A stretch of 6,042 bases of DNA, from assembly GCA_030699055.1 (NCBI GenBank), contig JAUYKX010000048.1:1-6042 (forward strand), written 5' to 3'. The notes under the pieces were generated by a model that made no database searches, was not told the DNA's origin, and was given only the letters and a program-made list of their open reading frames with translations. Within the stretch, counting starts at the first letter, position 1; each line of letters opens with the position of its first letter. Positions 1 to 5,649 of the stretch are shown piece by piece. A program made the translations under genes and the position numbers. This DNA is from Candidatus Nanopelagicales bacterium. Its GTDB lineage: Bacteria > Actinomycetota > Actinomycetes > S36-B12 > UBA10799.

Positions 1-150
1 TGCTCCCTCCGAAGAGGCTCTTGACACCCCGCTCAGCCCGCCACCTCTCGATGACGAACCGGGGTCTGCTACTGGGCGCTCCGATACCTACCCAGGCGGG
101 ACTCGCACCCGCTGGCCTAATCCAACTTTCAGGACGCAACATGCGCAAAC
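1..150 (-). ncRNA. Putative HEARO / omega RNA of an IscB element (3' part and scaffold)
   Basis: Read on the minus strand, this stretch folds densely. There is a small hairpin at 134-146 (CGCA/TGCG). A second hairpin at 96-112 has a 5-bp GCGGG/CCCGC stem and loop TGCGAGT. An 11-bp hairpin at 35-60 (with wobbles) is capped by a GAGA tetraloop at 46-49 and enclosed by the helix ACCCC (65-61)/GGGGT (30-26). A final CCTC-TTCG-GAGG hairpin lies at 6-17. From memory, the OgeuIscB omega RNA has the same blocks in the same order: TAGCGGATGCCAGTT (here TAGCAGACCCCGGTT, 71-57), a hairpin, an AAGC/GAGC box, GGGGGAACAA (here GGGGTGTCAA, 30-21), then a CCTC.../...GAG hairpin close to the nuclease gene. 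Omega RNAs guide IscB to DNA using a guide at their 5' end. No coding frame explains the stretch. The exact 5' end is uncertain. The main alternative is domain I of a group II intron, since GGTGCGAGTCC-type hairpins occur there too. Confidence 0.55.
5..10 (-). promoter_or_regulatory. Shine-Dalgarno GGAGGG for a gene starting beyond the left edge
   Basis: Minus-strand GGAGGG forms the 3' arm of the UUCG-capped hairpin (6-17), and only four bases remain before the window ends. A coding region, which I infer to be iscB, would have to start within about the next 10 bases outside the window. Because the site is part of a stem, folding of the RNA could limit translation. The sequence shows the motif and the stem; the downstream gene is inferred. 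Confidence 0.45.
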
Positions 151-208
151 CCTACCCCCTTGTGTACACATGTGCAACATTTCGTCGCCCACTCAGTCCG
201 GCCCGCAA
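151..208 (-). other. miaA downstream spacer, candidate omega RNA guide/element boundary
   Basis: This spacer runs from the miaA stop codon to the 5' end of the putative omega RNA scaffold. It contains no gene and no convincing terminator (no GC stem followed by a T run on the minus strand). It carries two overlapping palindromes, TGTGTACACA (161-170) and CACATGTG (167-174). In IscB elements the guide is the flanking sequence just 5' of the scaffold, so the guide, if present, should lie here or slightly to the left. The element boundary cannot be placed from this sequence alone. Confidence 0.35.
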
Positions 209-1135
209 CTAACCCGCAGACCTGTCCGCCAATACCCCAAGTTCCGCCAGCGCACTCAGCGCAGCCGCCCGCGGGTCTTCGAGATCATCGACGTCCAACC
301 ACCGCACGCGATCATCACGGCGAAACCAGCGGTACTGCCGCCGGGCGAACCGGCGAGTGGCAACAGTGATCGCCGAGCGGGCTTCATCCTCGGTCAGCAC
401 GCCGTCCAGGAGCTGGCCGACCTCCCGATACCCGAGCGCCCTCGACGCGGTGGGGGTGGCATCGAGTCCACGACGTCGCAACGACTCCACCTCCGCCACG
501 AATCCACCCGCGAACATCTCGTCGGTCCGCAGTCGAATCCTTTCGTCCAGCCAGTCAGCCGACGCGCGCAAACCGAGCTGCGCGCATCGCAGGTATCCGC
601 CGCCGCGCGGCAGGCTCGCCGTGAAACTGCCGGTCATCTCGACCACCTCCAAAGCCCGCACGAGGCGCCGACCGTTGCTAGGCAAGATCAGGGCGGCGGC
701 CTCCGGATCGCGAAGAGCCAACTCCTGGTGCAAGTGCTCCGAACCGAAGCGCTGCAGAACGTCCTCCCAGCGCTCGCGGATCGCGGGATCGGTGCCCGGG
801 AACCGCAAGTCGTCAATCAGTGCCCGGAGGTATAGCCCCGAGCCGCCCACGATCACCGGCAATCGCCCCCGAGCCCGAATATCGACAATCGCCGCTCGGG
901 CGCGATGCTGATATTCCGCGACATTTGCCGGATAGTCGATATCCCATATGTCGAGCAAGTGGTGTGGAATCCCGCGTCGAAGCTGAACCGGGGTTTTCGC
1001 CGTCCCGATATCCAGTCCCCGGTACAACTGCATCGAGTCGCAGTTGACCACCTCTCCCCCAAGCTCCTCGGCCAACCAGATGCCCAGTGCGGACTTGCCG
1101 ACAGAGGTCGGCCCGACAACGGCGACCGCGGTCAT
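209..1135 (-). CDS. miaA: tRNA dimethylallyltransferase MiaA
   Basis: MiaA transfers a dimethylallyl group from DMAPP to N6 of A37 in tRNAs reading UNN codons, giving i6A37; it acts in the cytoplasm. The 308-residue product has the usual family length. It shows the P-loop GPTSVGKS (residues 8-15), the DSMQLYRGLDIGTAK block (33-47), PHHLLD (57-62), GGSGLY (97-102), the NGRRLVRALEV block in the middle, and a C-terminal RRQYRWFRRD segment, all typical of MiaA. The ATG start follows the miaB stop after 3 bases, so translation is probably coupled; no strong Shine-Dalgarno sequence is visible. It is the last gene of the recA-recX-miaB-miaA run. In many actinomycetes dapF follows miaA or lies near it; here the neighbour is the structured RNA region. 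No sign of damage. Confidence 0.96.
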   Translation of the reverse strand: MTAVAVVGPTSVGKSALGIWLAEELGGEVVNCDSMQLYRGLDIGTAKTPVQLRRGIPHHLLDIWDIDYPANVAEYQHRARAAIVDIRARGRLPVIVGGSGLYLRALIDDLRFPGTDPAIRERWEDVLQRFGSEHLHQELALRDPEAAALILPSNGRRLVRALEVVEMTGSFTASLPRGGGYLRCAQLGLRASADWLDERIRLRTDEMFAGGFVAEVESLRRRGLDATPTASRALGYREVGQLLDGVLTEDEARSAITVATRRFARRQYRWFRRDDRVRWLDVDDLEDPRAAALSALAELGVLADRSAG

Positions 1136-1138
1136 CAG

Positions 1139-2614
1139 CTACCGGCCCGAACGACTCTCACCGGAATCATTCGCCACGACGGGCACCGTGGGAATTCCCA
1201 GTTGAACGATGTCCGAACCATCCTGAGCCGCGCCTTGACTGCGATCCCAGGCCTCACCGCCAGCGGTACCGATGACCTCCGTCGGTTCGGTGTCGGCAAT
1301 CAGGTGGTGCGGGGCGGCATAGGTCACCGTCGTGCGTACCAAATCTCCCGGACGCACCGGGCCCGACGCCCGAAAATGCACAAGTCGGTTGTCGCGGGCT
1401 CGGCCCGACAGCCGATGCGTCGAGGCGTCCTTCTTACCCTCGGCGCCCACCGCTAACACCTCGACCTCCCGGCCGATCTGCCGCCTACCCTCCGACCAGG
1501 CCACCTCGTCAGCCACTTCGACCAGTCGCTGATAGCGGTCGGAAACCACCTCAGCTGGCACCTGTTCGGACATGACCGCCGCCTCAGTTCCCGGGCGCGC
1601 CGAGTACTGGAACGTGTACGCGCCAGCGAACTGCACCTCCCGAACCAGCTCGACGCTCGCCTGGAAGTCGTCTTCGGTCTCACCCGGAAACCCGATGATC
1701 AAGTCAGTGGTGATCGCCACCTCGGGCAGGGATTCCTTGATTCGGCCCACGAGGTTAAGAAAACGAGCCCGTCGATAACTCCGGCGCATCCTGGCCAGCA
1801 CCGCGTCACTGCCCGACTGCGCGGGCAGGTGAAGGTGCGGCATCACGATCTCCGTGTCGGCCATCGCCTCGATCACGTCGTCGGTGAAGTCACGCGGGTG
1901 CGGGCTGGCAAACCGAACCCGACGCAGCCCGTCGATCCGGCCACACATCCGCAGCAATCCCGCGAACCCCGAGCGGTCACCGATCTCCACCCCGTAAGAG
2001 TTGACGTTCTGCCCAAGTAAGGTCACCTCGATGACGCCCGAGTCGACCAGTTCGCGAATCTCGCGCTCGATGGCCTCGGGCGACCGATCGCGTTGCCTGC
2101 CGCGCAGGGCGGGCACCACGCAGTAAGTACACCGGTTGTTGCAGCCGACGCTGATCGAAACCCAGGCCGAGAACGGACTAGCCCGTCGCGTCGGCAAATC
2201 CGAGGGAAAGACCGACAACTCGTCTCGGAACTCGGTCTGGGGTAGACCCGTCAATCGAGCCCGCTCGACCAGAGCAGGCAGCACGTCGACATTGTGCGTA
2301 CCGAACACCACGTCAACCCAAGGCGCTCGCCGCAAAATCAGATCTTGATCCTTCTGAGCCAGGCAACCGCCCACCGCGATCTTCATCCCCGGCCTGCCGA
2401 CCTTCAACTGTCGAAGGTGACCGAGATTTCCGTACAGCCGATTGTCGGCGTTCTCCCGCACCGCGCAGGTGTTGATGATGATCACGTCCGCCTCGGTGTG
2501 ATCATCCGTCGCCGAATACCCGGCCAACAGCATCTGCCCAGCCATGCGCTCGGAATCGTGAGCGTTCATCTGACATCCGAGAGTTCGGACGAAAAAGGTG
2601 GGAGTGGCATCCAT
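1139..2614 (-). CDS. miaB: tRNA-2-methylthio-N6-dimethylallyladenosine synthase MiaB
   Basis: MiaB is a radical-SAM methylthiotransferase that turns i6A37 into ms2i6A37 on tRNA, directly after MiaA in the pathway. The N-terminal methylthiotransferase domain has the three cluster-binding cysteines C14 (TLGCQMN), C50 ([10 protein letters not shown]) and C84 (VGGCLAQ). The radical-SAM domain has [11 protein letters not shown] with C158, C162 and C165, the CxxxCxxC signature for the second 4Fe-4S cluster. A TRAM RNA-binding domain follows near residues 380-450, with a hydrophilic tail of about 45 residues. I chose the ATG at 2614 (491 aa) because the conserved domain starts there and it leaves a 13-base gap after recX. 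An ATG in the same frame at 2692 would add 26 unconserved-looking residues and overlap recX by 65 bases. Neither start has a strong ribosome binding site. Confidence 0.94.
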   Translation of the reverse strand: MDATPTFFVRTLGCQMNAHDSERMAGQMLLAGYSATDDHTEADVIIINTCAVRENADNRLYGNLGHLRQLKVGRPGMKIAVGGCLAQKDQDLILRRAPWVDVVFGTHNVDVLPALVERARLTGLPQTEFRDELSVFPSDLPTRRASPFSAWVSISVGCNNRCTYCVVPALRGRQRDRSPEAIEREIRELVDSGVIEVTLLGQNVNSYGVEIGDRSGFAGLLRMCGRIDGLRRVRFASPHPRDFTDDVIEAMADTEIVMPHLHLPAQSGSDAVLARMRRSYRRARFLNLVGRIKESLPEVAITTDLIIGFPGETEDDFQASVELVREVQFAGAYTFQYSARPGTEAAVMSEQVPAEVVSDRYQRLVEVADEVAWSEGRRQIGREVEVLAVGAEGKKDASTHRLSGRARDNRLVHFRASGPVRPGDLVRTTVTYAAPHHLIADTEPTEVIGTAGGEAWDRSQGAAQDGSDIVQLGIPTVPVVANDSGESRSGR

Positions 2615-2627
2615 CGCGGGCCCGAGC

Positions 2628-3173
2628 CTACCCGGACCATTCGCCAGTATCGTCGGACCGTTCCCCGCCGCCCGCGTCCGACCAGCACTCATCCAGAACC
2701 GACCAGACCGTCTCCGCCTGGTAGCCGCGCCGCATCAGCATCCCCGCCACCCGACGCCTCGCGACCACCGGATCGGCTCCCCGATTGCGTTTCAATCCCC
2801 TGGCGGCCACCCTCCGGGCCGCATCCCGCTCATCCTCGTCCCCCACCAACGCCAGAGCTTGCCCGATGAACTCCTCGCAAACGCCTCGCGCCTCCAACTC
2901 GTCCCTCATCCGCTCCCGCGACAGGTTTCGGCTGCGATGCCGCGACTCGACCCACAATCGGGCAAAGAGCGCGTCGTCGACCAAGCGTGACTTTCCCAAC
3001 CGCTCAACACACTCGGACGCCTCGTCGCCAGCCACCCCCCGGCGCGCCAGTAAACGCTCAATTTCCGCGCGGGTCTTTGGACCCTTGCTCAGGGCGCCGA
3101 GGGCCAGCTGCATCGCACTCTTGCCCTTGCGGTCCACCTCACCCTCGACCCAGGAAGCTTTGTCTCCGCTCAC
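2628..3173 (-). CDS. recX: Regulatory protein RecX
   Basis: RecX binds RecA filaments and blocks their growth and ATPase/strand-exchange activity, limiting recombination and the SOS response. The 181-residue product is alpha-helical and charged, with the repeated three-helix pattern of the family: an N-terminal module near [20 protein letters not shown], a central module around [20 protein letters not shown], and [14 protein letters not shown] followed by a C-terminal arginine-rich module ending in [15 protein letters not shown]. The start is GTG at 3173, 24 bases after the recA stop; a stop codon in the same frame 15 bases upstream rules out a longer ATG/GTG form. The ribosome binding site is weak, which fits translational coupling to recA and a low RecX:RecA ratio. 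A shorter start at Met21 is possible but would cut the first helix close. Confidence 0.93.
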   Translation of the reverse strand: MSGDKASWVEGEVDRKGKSAMQLALGALSKGPKTRAEIERLLARRGVAGDEASECVERLGKSRLVDDALFARLWVESRHRSRNLSRERMRDELEARGVCEEFIGQALALVGDEDERDAARRVAARGLKRNRGADPVVARRRVAGMLMRRGYQAETVWSVLDECWSDAGGGERSDDTGEWSG

Positions 3174-3197
3174 TGCCCGGCCCAGTCAAAGACGCGT

Positions 3198-4262
3198 TCA
3201 GTAGTCGATGGGCGCGGGCACCGGTTCGACATCCTCGGCGGGCGCATCCAAGCGGGGACCAAGCCCCACCTTTTCTTTGATTCGTTTCTCCAGCTCATTC
3301 GCCGCGTCCGGATTGGTCTTCAGCCAAGTCCGCGCGTTCTCCTTGCCCTGCCCCATCTGATCTTCGCCGTAGTTGTACCAGGCGCCCGCCTTACGGACGA
3401 ACCCGTGCTCGATGCCCATGTCGATCAGGCTTCCCTCACGGGAGATTCCGAAGCCGTAGATAATGTCGAACTCGGCCTGCTTGAAAGGCGGAGCCATCTT
3501 GTTCTTCACGACCTTGACCCTCGTGCGGGACCCGACGGCCTCGCCACCGTCCTTGAGCGTCTCGATGCGCCGCACATCCAATCGAATCGATGAGTAGAAC
3601 TTGAGCGCGCGACCACCGGTGGTCGTTTCCGGCGAACCGAACATGACGCCGATCTTCTCGCGGAGCTGGTTGATGAAAATAGCAGTCGTCCCGGTTCCAC
3701 TCAGTGCGCCAGCCATCTTGCGTAACGCCTGGCTCATCAAACGGGCCTGCAAACCCATATGGCTGTCACCCATCTCACCCTCGATTTCCGCCTTGGGCAC
3801 CAAAGCGGCGACCGAGTCGATCACGACCAAGTCGATGGCACCGGAACGGACCAACATGTCGGCGATCTCAAGCGCGTGCTCGCCGTTGTCCGGCTGACTG
3901 ACCAACAGGGCCTCGGTATCCACACCCAGGTTCTCGGCATATTCCGGATCGAGCGCGTGCTCGGCATCGATGAATGCCGCCACCCCGCCCGCCCGCTGCG
4001 CGCTGGCGATCGCGTGCAGCGCCACTGTCGTCTTACCCGATGATTCGGGTCCGTAGATCTCAACCACCCGACCCCGGGGCAGGCCGCCGATTCCAAGTGC
4101 GATGTCAAGGGCGATCGCCCCCGTCGGAATCACTTCGACCGGAGCTCGACCTTCATCGCCCAGGCGCATGACAGATCCTTTGCCGAAGTTCTTCTCGATC
4201 TGCGCCAGTGCCACTTCCAGTGCACGCTCGCGATTGTCTGCGCTTCTCGCCGAGCCGGCCAT
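3198..4262 (-). CDS. recA: Recombinase RecA
   Basis: RecA polymerises on single-stranded DNA, performs strand exchange in homologous repair, and triggers LexA self-cleavage. The 354-residue product is full length. The Walker A motif is GPESSGKT (71-78), the catalytic glutamate is E101 in [11 protein letters not shown], Walker B ends at D149 (LVVIDS), and QPD (123-125) and the L2-side [15 protein letters not shown] block are present. The C-terminus is acidic and ends in PAPIDY. There is no intein, unlike RecA of M. tuberculosis. The ATG at 4262 has a strong AAGGAG site 6 bases upstream. The gene has its own leader with an SOS box and a ClgR-type promoter motif, so both LexA-dependent and LexA-independent induction are expected. 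It probably leads the transcript continuing through recX, miaB and miaA. Confidence 0.98.
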   Translation of the reverse strand: MAGSARSADNRERALEVALAQIEKNFGKGSVMRLGDEGRAPVEVIPTGAIALDIALGIGGLPRGRVVEIYGPESSGKTTVALHAIASAQRAGGVAAFIDAEHALDPEYAENLGVDTEALLVSQPDNGEHALEIADMLVRSGAIDLVVIDSVAALVPKAEIEGEMGDSHMGLQARLMSQALRKMAGALSGTGTTAIFINQLREKIGVMFGSPETTTGGRALKFYSSIRLDVRRIETLKDGGEAVGSRTRVKVVKNKMAPPFKQAEFDIIYGFGISREGSLIDMGIEHGFVRKAGAWYNYGEDQMGQGKENARTWLKTNPDAANELEKRIKEKVGLGPRLDAPAEDVEPVPAPIDY

Positions 4263-4268
4263 AGTTGT

Positions 4269-4274
4269 CTCCTT
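4269..4274 (-). promoter_or_regulatory. recA ribosome binding site
   Basis: Minus-strand AAGGAG lies 6 bases before the recA ATG. It is one of the two strongest Shine-Dalgarno sequences in the window, the other being that of clgR. It fixes the recA start at 4262. Confidence 0.85.
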
Positions 4275-4284
4275 CGTTCGGATC

Positions 4285-4298
4285 GCGGCACCAGCCGC
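4285..4298 (-). other. Hairpin in the recA 5' untranslated region
   Basis: A perfect 5-bp stem GCGGC/GCCGC with loop TGGT lies in the recA leader, 22 bases before the ATG and clear of the ribosome binding site. No T run follows, so it is not a terminator. It may stabilise the short leader made from the proximal promoter; that role is inferred. Confidence 0.4.
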
Positions 4299-4319
4299 AG
4301 CTGCTCAATGGACTCCGAA

Positions 4320-4342
4320 AAGCTACCCACTACCCCCGACAA
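4320..4342 (-). promoter_or_regulatory. Proximal recA promoter, RecA/LexA-independent (RecA-NDp, ClgR-recognised) motif
   Basis: The motif described in mycobacteria for RecA-independent DNA-damage promoters is tTGTCRgtg-N8-TAnnnT. Here the minus strand has TTGTCGGGG (4342-4334), 8 bases, then TAGCTT (4325-4320). All positions agree except the T in gTg. Transcription would start near 4313, giving a leader of about 50 bases. In mycobacteria this motif is bound by the ClgR (ClpR-like) regulator, and a clgR gene lies about 0.5 kb upstream here. An inverted repeat CCCGA-TTG-TCGGG (4335-4347) overlaps the -35-like half. The match is visible; control by this ClgR is inferred from the mycobacterial work. 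Confidence 0.65.
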
Positions 4343-4400
4343 TCGGGCCTACTGTCGATCCGCTGAGGACAGAGGGCTCGAAATCGAGCGCGCTGGGGAC

Positions 4401-4432
4401 AATATACGAACATCTGTTCGATTGCCGTTCAA
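4401..4432 (-). promoter_or_regulatory. Distal recA promoter overlapped by the SOS box
   Basis: On the minus strand a -10-like TATATT (4406-4401) directly abuts the SOS box, and a -35-like TTGAAC lies at 4432-4427. The 20-base spacing is longer than the usual 16-18, so the -35 element is doubtful and activity may rest on the -10 alone. LexA bound at 4406-4421 would cover the spacer and block RNA polymerase. Confidence 0.45.
4406..4421. promoter_or_regulatory. SOS box (LexA operator) of recA
   Basis: The plus strand reads aCGAACatctGTTCGa, an inverted repeat CGAAC-N4-GTTCG with a further matched half-site base on one side. It agrees with the LexA operator TCGAAC-N4-GTTCGA of mycobacteria and other Gram-positive bacteria at 11 of 12 fixed positions. 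It lies 143 bases upstream of the recA start and next to a -10-like hexamer, the expected place for repression by LexA. Confidence 0.9.
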
Positions 4433-4487
4433 CGCGCCGCCCATTTTCGTGCCGAATTCTCCGGCCGAGAGCTGATCAACCCTGAAC

Positions 4488-4682
4488 TCACCTGGCCGAA
4501 CGAGGAAGACGCAACTCGTCACAAACAGCACGCCAAACGACCTTGGCATCAACCCCGTTAGCCAGTGCCTGGGCCACCGTGCGCCCACCCAGTCCGCCCA
4601 CCACGTGATCAGACGCCCACGACGTCGAATACGCGGCCCCGAGCGCGACGTCCATCCGGCGCCAGAACTCCGACAACCTCAT
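4488..4682 (-). CDS. DUF3046 family protein
   Basis: This is a 64-residue actinobacterial protein of unknown function, matching the DUF3046 family (Rv2738c type), which is typically encoded just upstream of recA. Conserved-looking stretches are RLSEFWRRMD at the N-terminus, a central SWASDHVV, LGGRTVAQALANGVD, and VWRAVCDELRLP near the C-terminus. It is soluble, with no signal peptide or membrane segment. The ATG at 4682 has GAGGGG 9 bases upstream as a passable ribosome binding site. It follows clgR by 48 bases on the same strand. The recA control region starts after its stop codon, so it probably belongs to the clgR transcript, with some read-through into recA. The conserved linkage suggests a connection with recA, but no function is known to me. 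Confidence 0.9.
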   Translation of the reverse strand: MRLSEFWRRMDVALGAAYSTSWASDHVVGGLGGRTVAQALANGVDAKVVWRAVCDELRLPRSAR

Positions 4683-4730
4683 GCAACAAAGCCCCTCGGC
4701 CGATCCGGGCGACCGGACGGAAAAACCACG

Positions 4731-5015
4731 TCAGACCTGAGCCACTTCCGGTCGGGTCATGGCCTCCGCCTCGTTGACCACCTCGTCAACGGCCGCCTGC
4801 ATCCCCGCCGCCATCAGCAACTCCGACAACGGCATTTTCAAAGCACCACAGATGGCCGCCAACAACTCGCTCGACGCCTCCTTCTGGCCGCGTTCCACTT
4901 CAGACAGGTAACCCAGGGACACGTTGGCCGCACCGGAGATGTCACGCAGCGTCCGATTTTGGTCGGCCCGATTCCGCCGCAACTGGTCACCAATGACCTC
5001 TCGCAACATCAGCAC
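4731..5015 (-). CDS. clgR: XRE-family transcriptional regulator ClgR
   Basis: ClgR activates clp protease and other stress genes in actinomycetes; in mycobacteria it also drives the RecA-independent DNA-damage promoters. The 94-residue product carries an N-terminal helix-turn-helix of the XRE/Cro type (about 12-66), with the ClgR hallmark segment [21 protein letters not shown] (32-52) covering the recognition helix. The start is GTG at 5015: AGGAGG (5020-5025) sits 4 bases upstream, and the resulting [13 protein letters not shown] start matches the MILLRRLLGD-like start of known ClgR proteins. The ATG two codons later is also possible. The region after the DNA-binding domain is short (about 28 residues) and ends in EVAQV, shorter than in Streptomyces or mycobacterial ClgR as I recall them, so the Clp-recognised tail may differ. 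Confidence 0.92.
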   Translation of the reverse strand: MLMLREVIGDQLRRNRADQNRTLRDISGAANVSLGYLSEVERGQKEASSELLAAICGALKMPLSELLMAAGMQAAVDEVVNEAEAMTRPEVAQV

Positions 5016-5019
5016 GTTC

Positions 5020-5025
5020 CCTCCT
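5020..5025 (-). promoter_or_regulatory. clgR ribosome binding site, supports the GTG start
   Basis: Minus-strand AGGAGG lies 4 bases before the GTG at 5015 and 10 bases before the ATG at 5009. The two spacings bracket the usual optimum. Homology of the first residues favours GTG. Confidence 0.7.
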
Positions 5026-5084
5026 CAACCCCTGCATCCTCGTGCTCATCCGAGCTCTCAGCAGCGCGCTTCGAGAATGTTGGC

Positions 5085-5135
5085 CTAGCCGCCGACGCAG
5101 CTACACCAACAGTCCCGGTCGGTAGAGCATTCCAT
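5085..5135 (-). CDS. Doubtful 16-residue cysteine-rich reading frame upstream of clgR
   Basis: In the 139-base gap between cinA and clgR an ATG at 5135 opens a frame for MECSTDRDCWCSCVGG followed by TAG. Four of its sixteen residues are cysteine, three of them spaced as CxCxC. A GGAG sequence sits 7 bases before the ATG, a good ribosome binding site. It ends 69 bases before the clgR start. It could be a cysteine-sensing leader peptide, as described for cysteine-rich upstream frames in mycobacteria, or a metal-binding peptide. It could equally be chance, since the frame is very short and the same frame continues open upstream through the cinA 3' end. I do not recognise it. Confidence 0.25.
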   Translation of the reverse strand: MECSTDRDCWCSCVGG

Positions 5136-5154
5136 CTTCCCGCTCCGAACGGGT

Positions 5155-5649
5155 TCAATCGGCCAACTCTCGCACCAGCATCCCCAGGACCGCCACCACA
5201 GCCCCGTCCCTGACTTCGTTTCGGTCACCGGACAACCGAAACCGGGCGACGTCGGCGGCGCCGGGGGCGACGAACGCCCCAAACACCTCGCCGACCTCCC
5301 CCGTCCCCTGAGTCGTGGGACCGGCCGCACCCGTAACCGCGAGCCCGACATCGGCCCCCAACAGGTTGGCCACCCCCTCGGCCATGGCCCGCGCGACCTC
5401 AGCCGAAACCGGTCCGGTTCGGTCAAGCAGGATCCGAGGAACACCCAGCAGCGATTCCTTCAGGTCTGTCGCGTAGGCGACGACTCCGCCCCGCAACACA
5501 TCCGACGCACCCGGAACGTCGGCCAGGTGAGCCGCGACCAGGCCGGCGGTCAGCGACTCGCCGACGGCCAGCGACCAACCGCGATCGCGAAGACCTTGGT
5601 GGATGGCCGTCACCGCGTCGCGACAGCGGTCGCGCTCATCCCCGGTCAC
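5155..5649 (-). CDS. cinA: CinA C-terminal domain protein, nicotinamide-nucleotide amidase (PncC type)
   Basis: The 164-residue product is a stand-alone CinA C-terminal domain. This family hydrolyses NMN to nicotinate mononucleotide and ammonia in the pyridine nucleotide cycle. Visible family motifs are GESLTAGLVAAHL (30-42) with the predicted nucleophile Ser32, PGASDVLRGGVVAYATDLKESLLGV (46-70) with conserved Tyr59 and Lys64, VSAEVARAMAEGV, AVTGAAGP and TGEVGEVFGAF. The usual GESxTGG reads GESLTAG here, a mild variation. The GTG at 5649 is the start: its GTGA overlaps the pgsA stop by 4 bases, a typical coupled arrangement. Upstream codons in the same frame only shadow pgsA. The pgsA-cinA-clgR order is common in actinomycetes; despite the historical name, a competence role is not supported here. 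Confidence 0.93.
   Translation of the reverse strand: MTGDERDRCRDAVTAIHQGLRDRGWSLAVGESLTAGLVAAHLADVPGASDVLRGGVVAYATDLKESLLGVPRILLDRTGPVSAEVARAMAEGVANLLGADVGLAVTGAAGPTTQGTGEVGEVFGAFVAPGAADVARFRLSGDRNEVRDGAVVAVLGMLVRELAD

Noticed and set aside
96..112. tRNA-like T-arm (GCGGG-TGCGAGT-CCCGC) on the minus strand
   Set aside because: The loop lacks the TTC of a T-loop, and no acceptor stem, anticodon arm or CCA end can be placed around it.
1..150. Domain I of a group II intron
   Set aside because: A GTGCG-type hairpin and general look fit, but no clean GTGYG 5' end is found (the nearest is GTTGCG), and the 3' blocks match the omega RNA order better. Kept as the main alternative.
170..835. Long plus-strand open frame opposite miaA
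   Set aside because: Composition is that of a complementary-strand shadow of miaA; there is no recognisable motif, and it lies wholly against a well-supported gene.
2615..2692. Longer miaB start at 2692
   Set aside because: It would add 26 residues of low conservation and overlap recX by 65 bases, without a better ribosome binding site.
3198..4262. Intein in RecA
   Set aside because: The reading frame is 354 residues with all motifs contiguous; no insertion is present.
4352..4372. Inverted repeat CTGTC...GACAG in the recA leader as a terminator or operator
   Set aside because: The stem is only 5 bp with an 11-base loop and no T run; nothing supports a function.
4683..4730. Terminator between clgR and the DUF3046 gene
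   Set aside because: No stem followed by a T run on the minus strand; the short T run is not preceded by a convincing stem.
5085..5444. 119-residue minus-strand frame ending in the cysteine-rich peptide
   Set aside because: Most of it is an out-of-frame reading of cinA, rich in Arg/Gly/Pro; only the last 16 codons lie outside a gene and are listed separately with low confidence.
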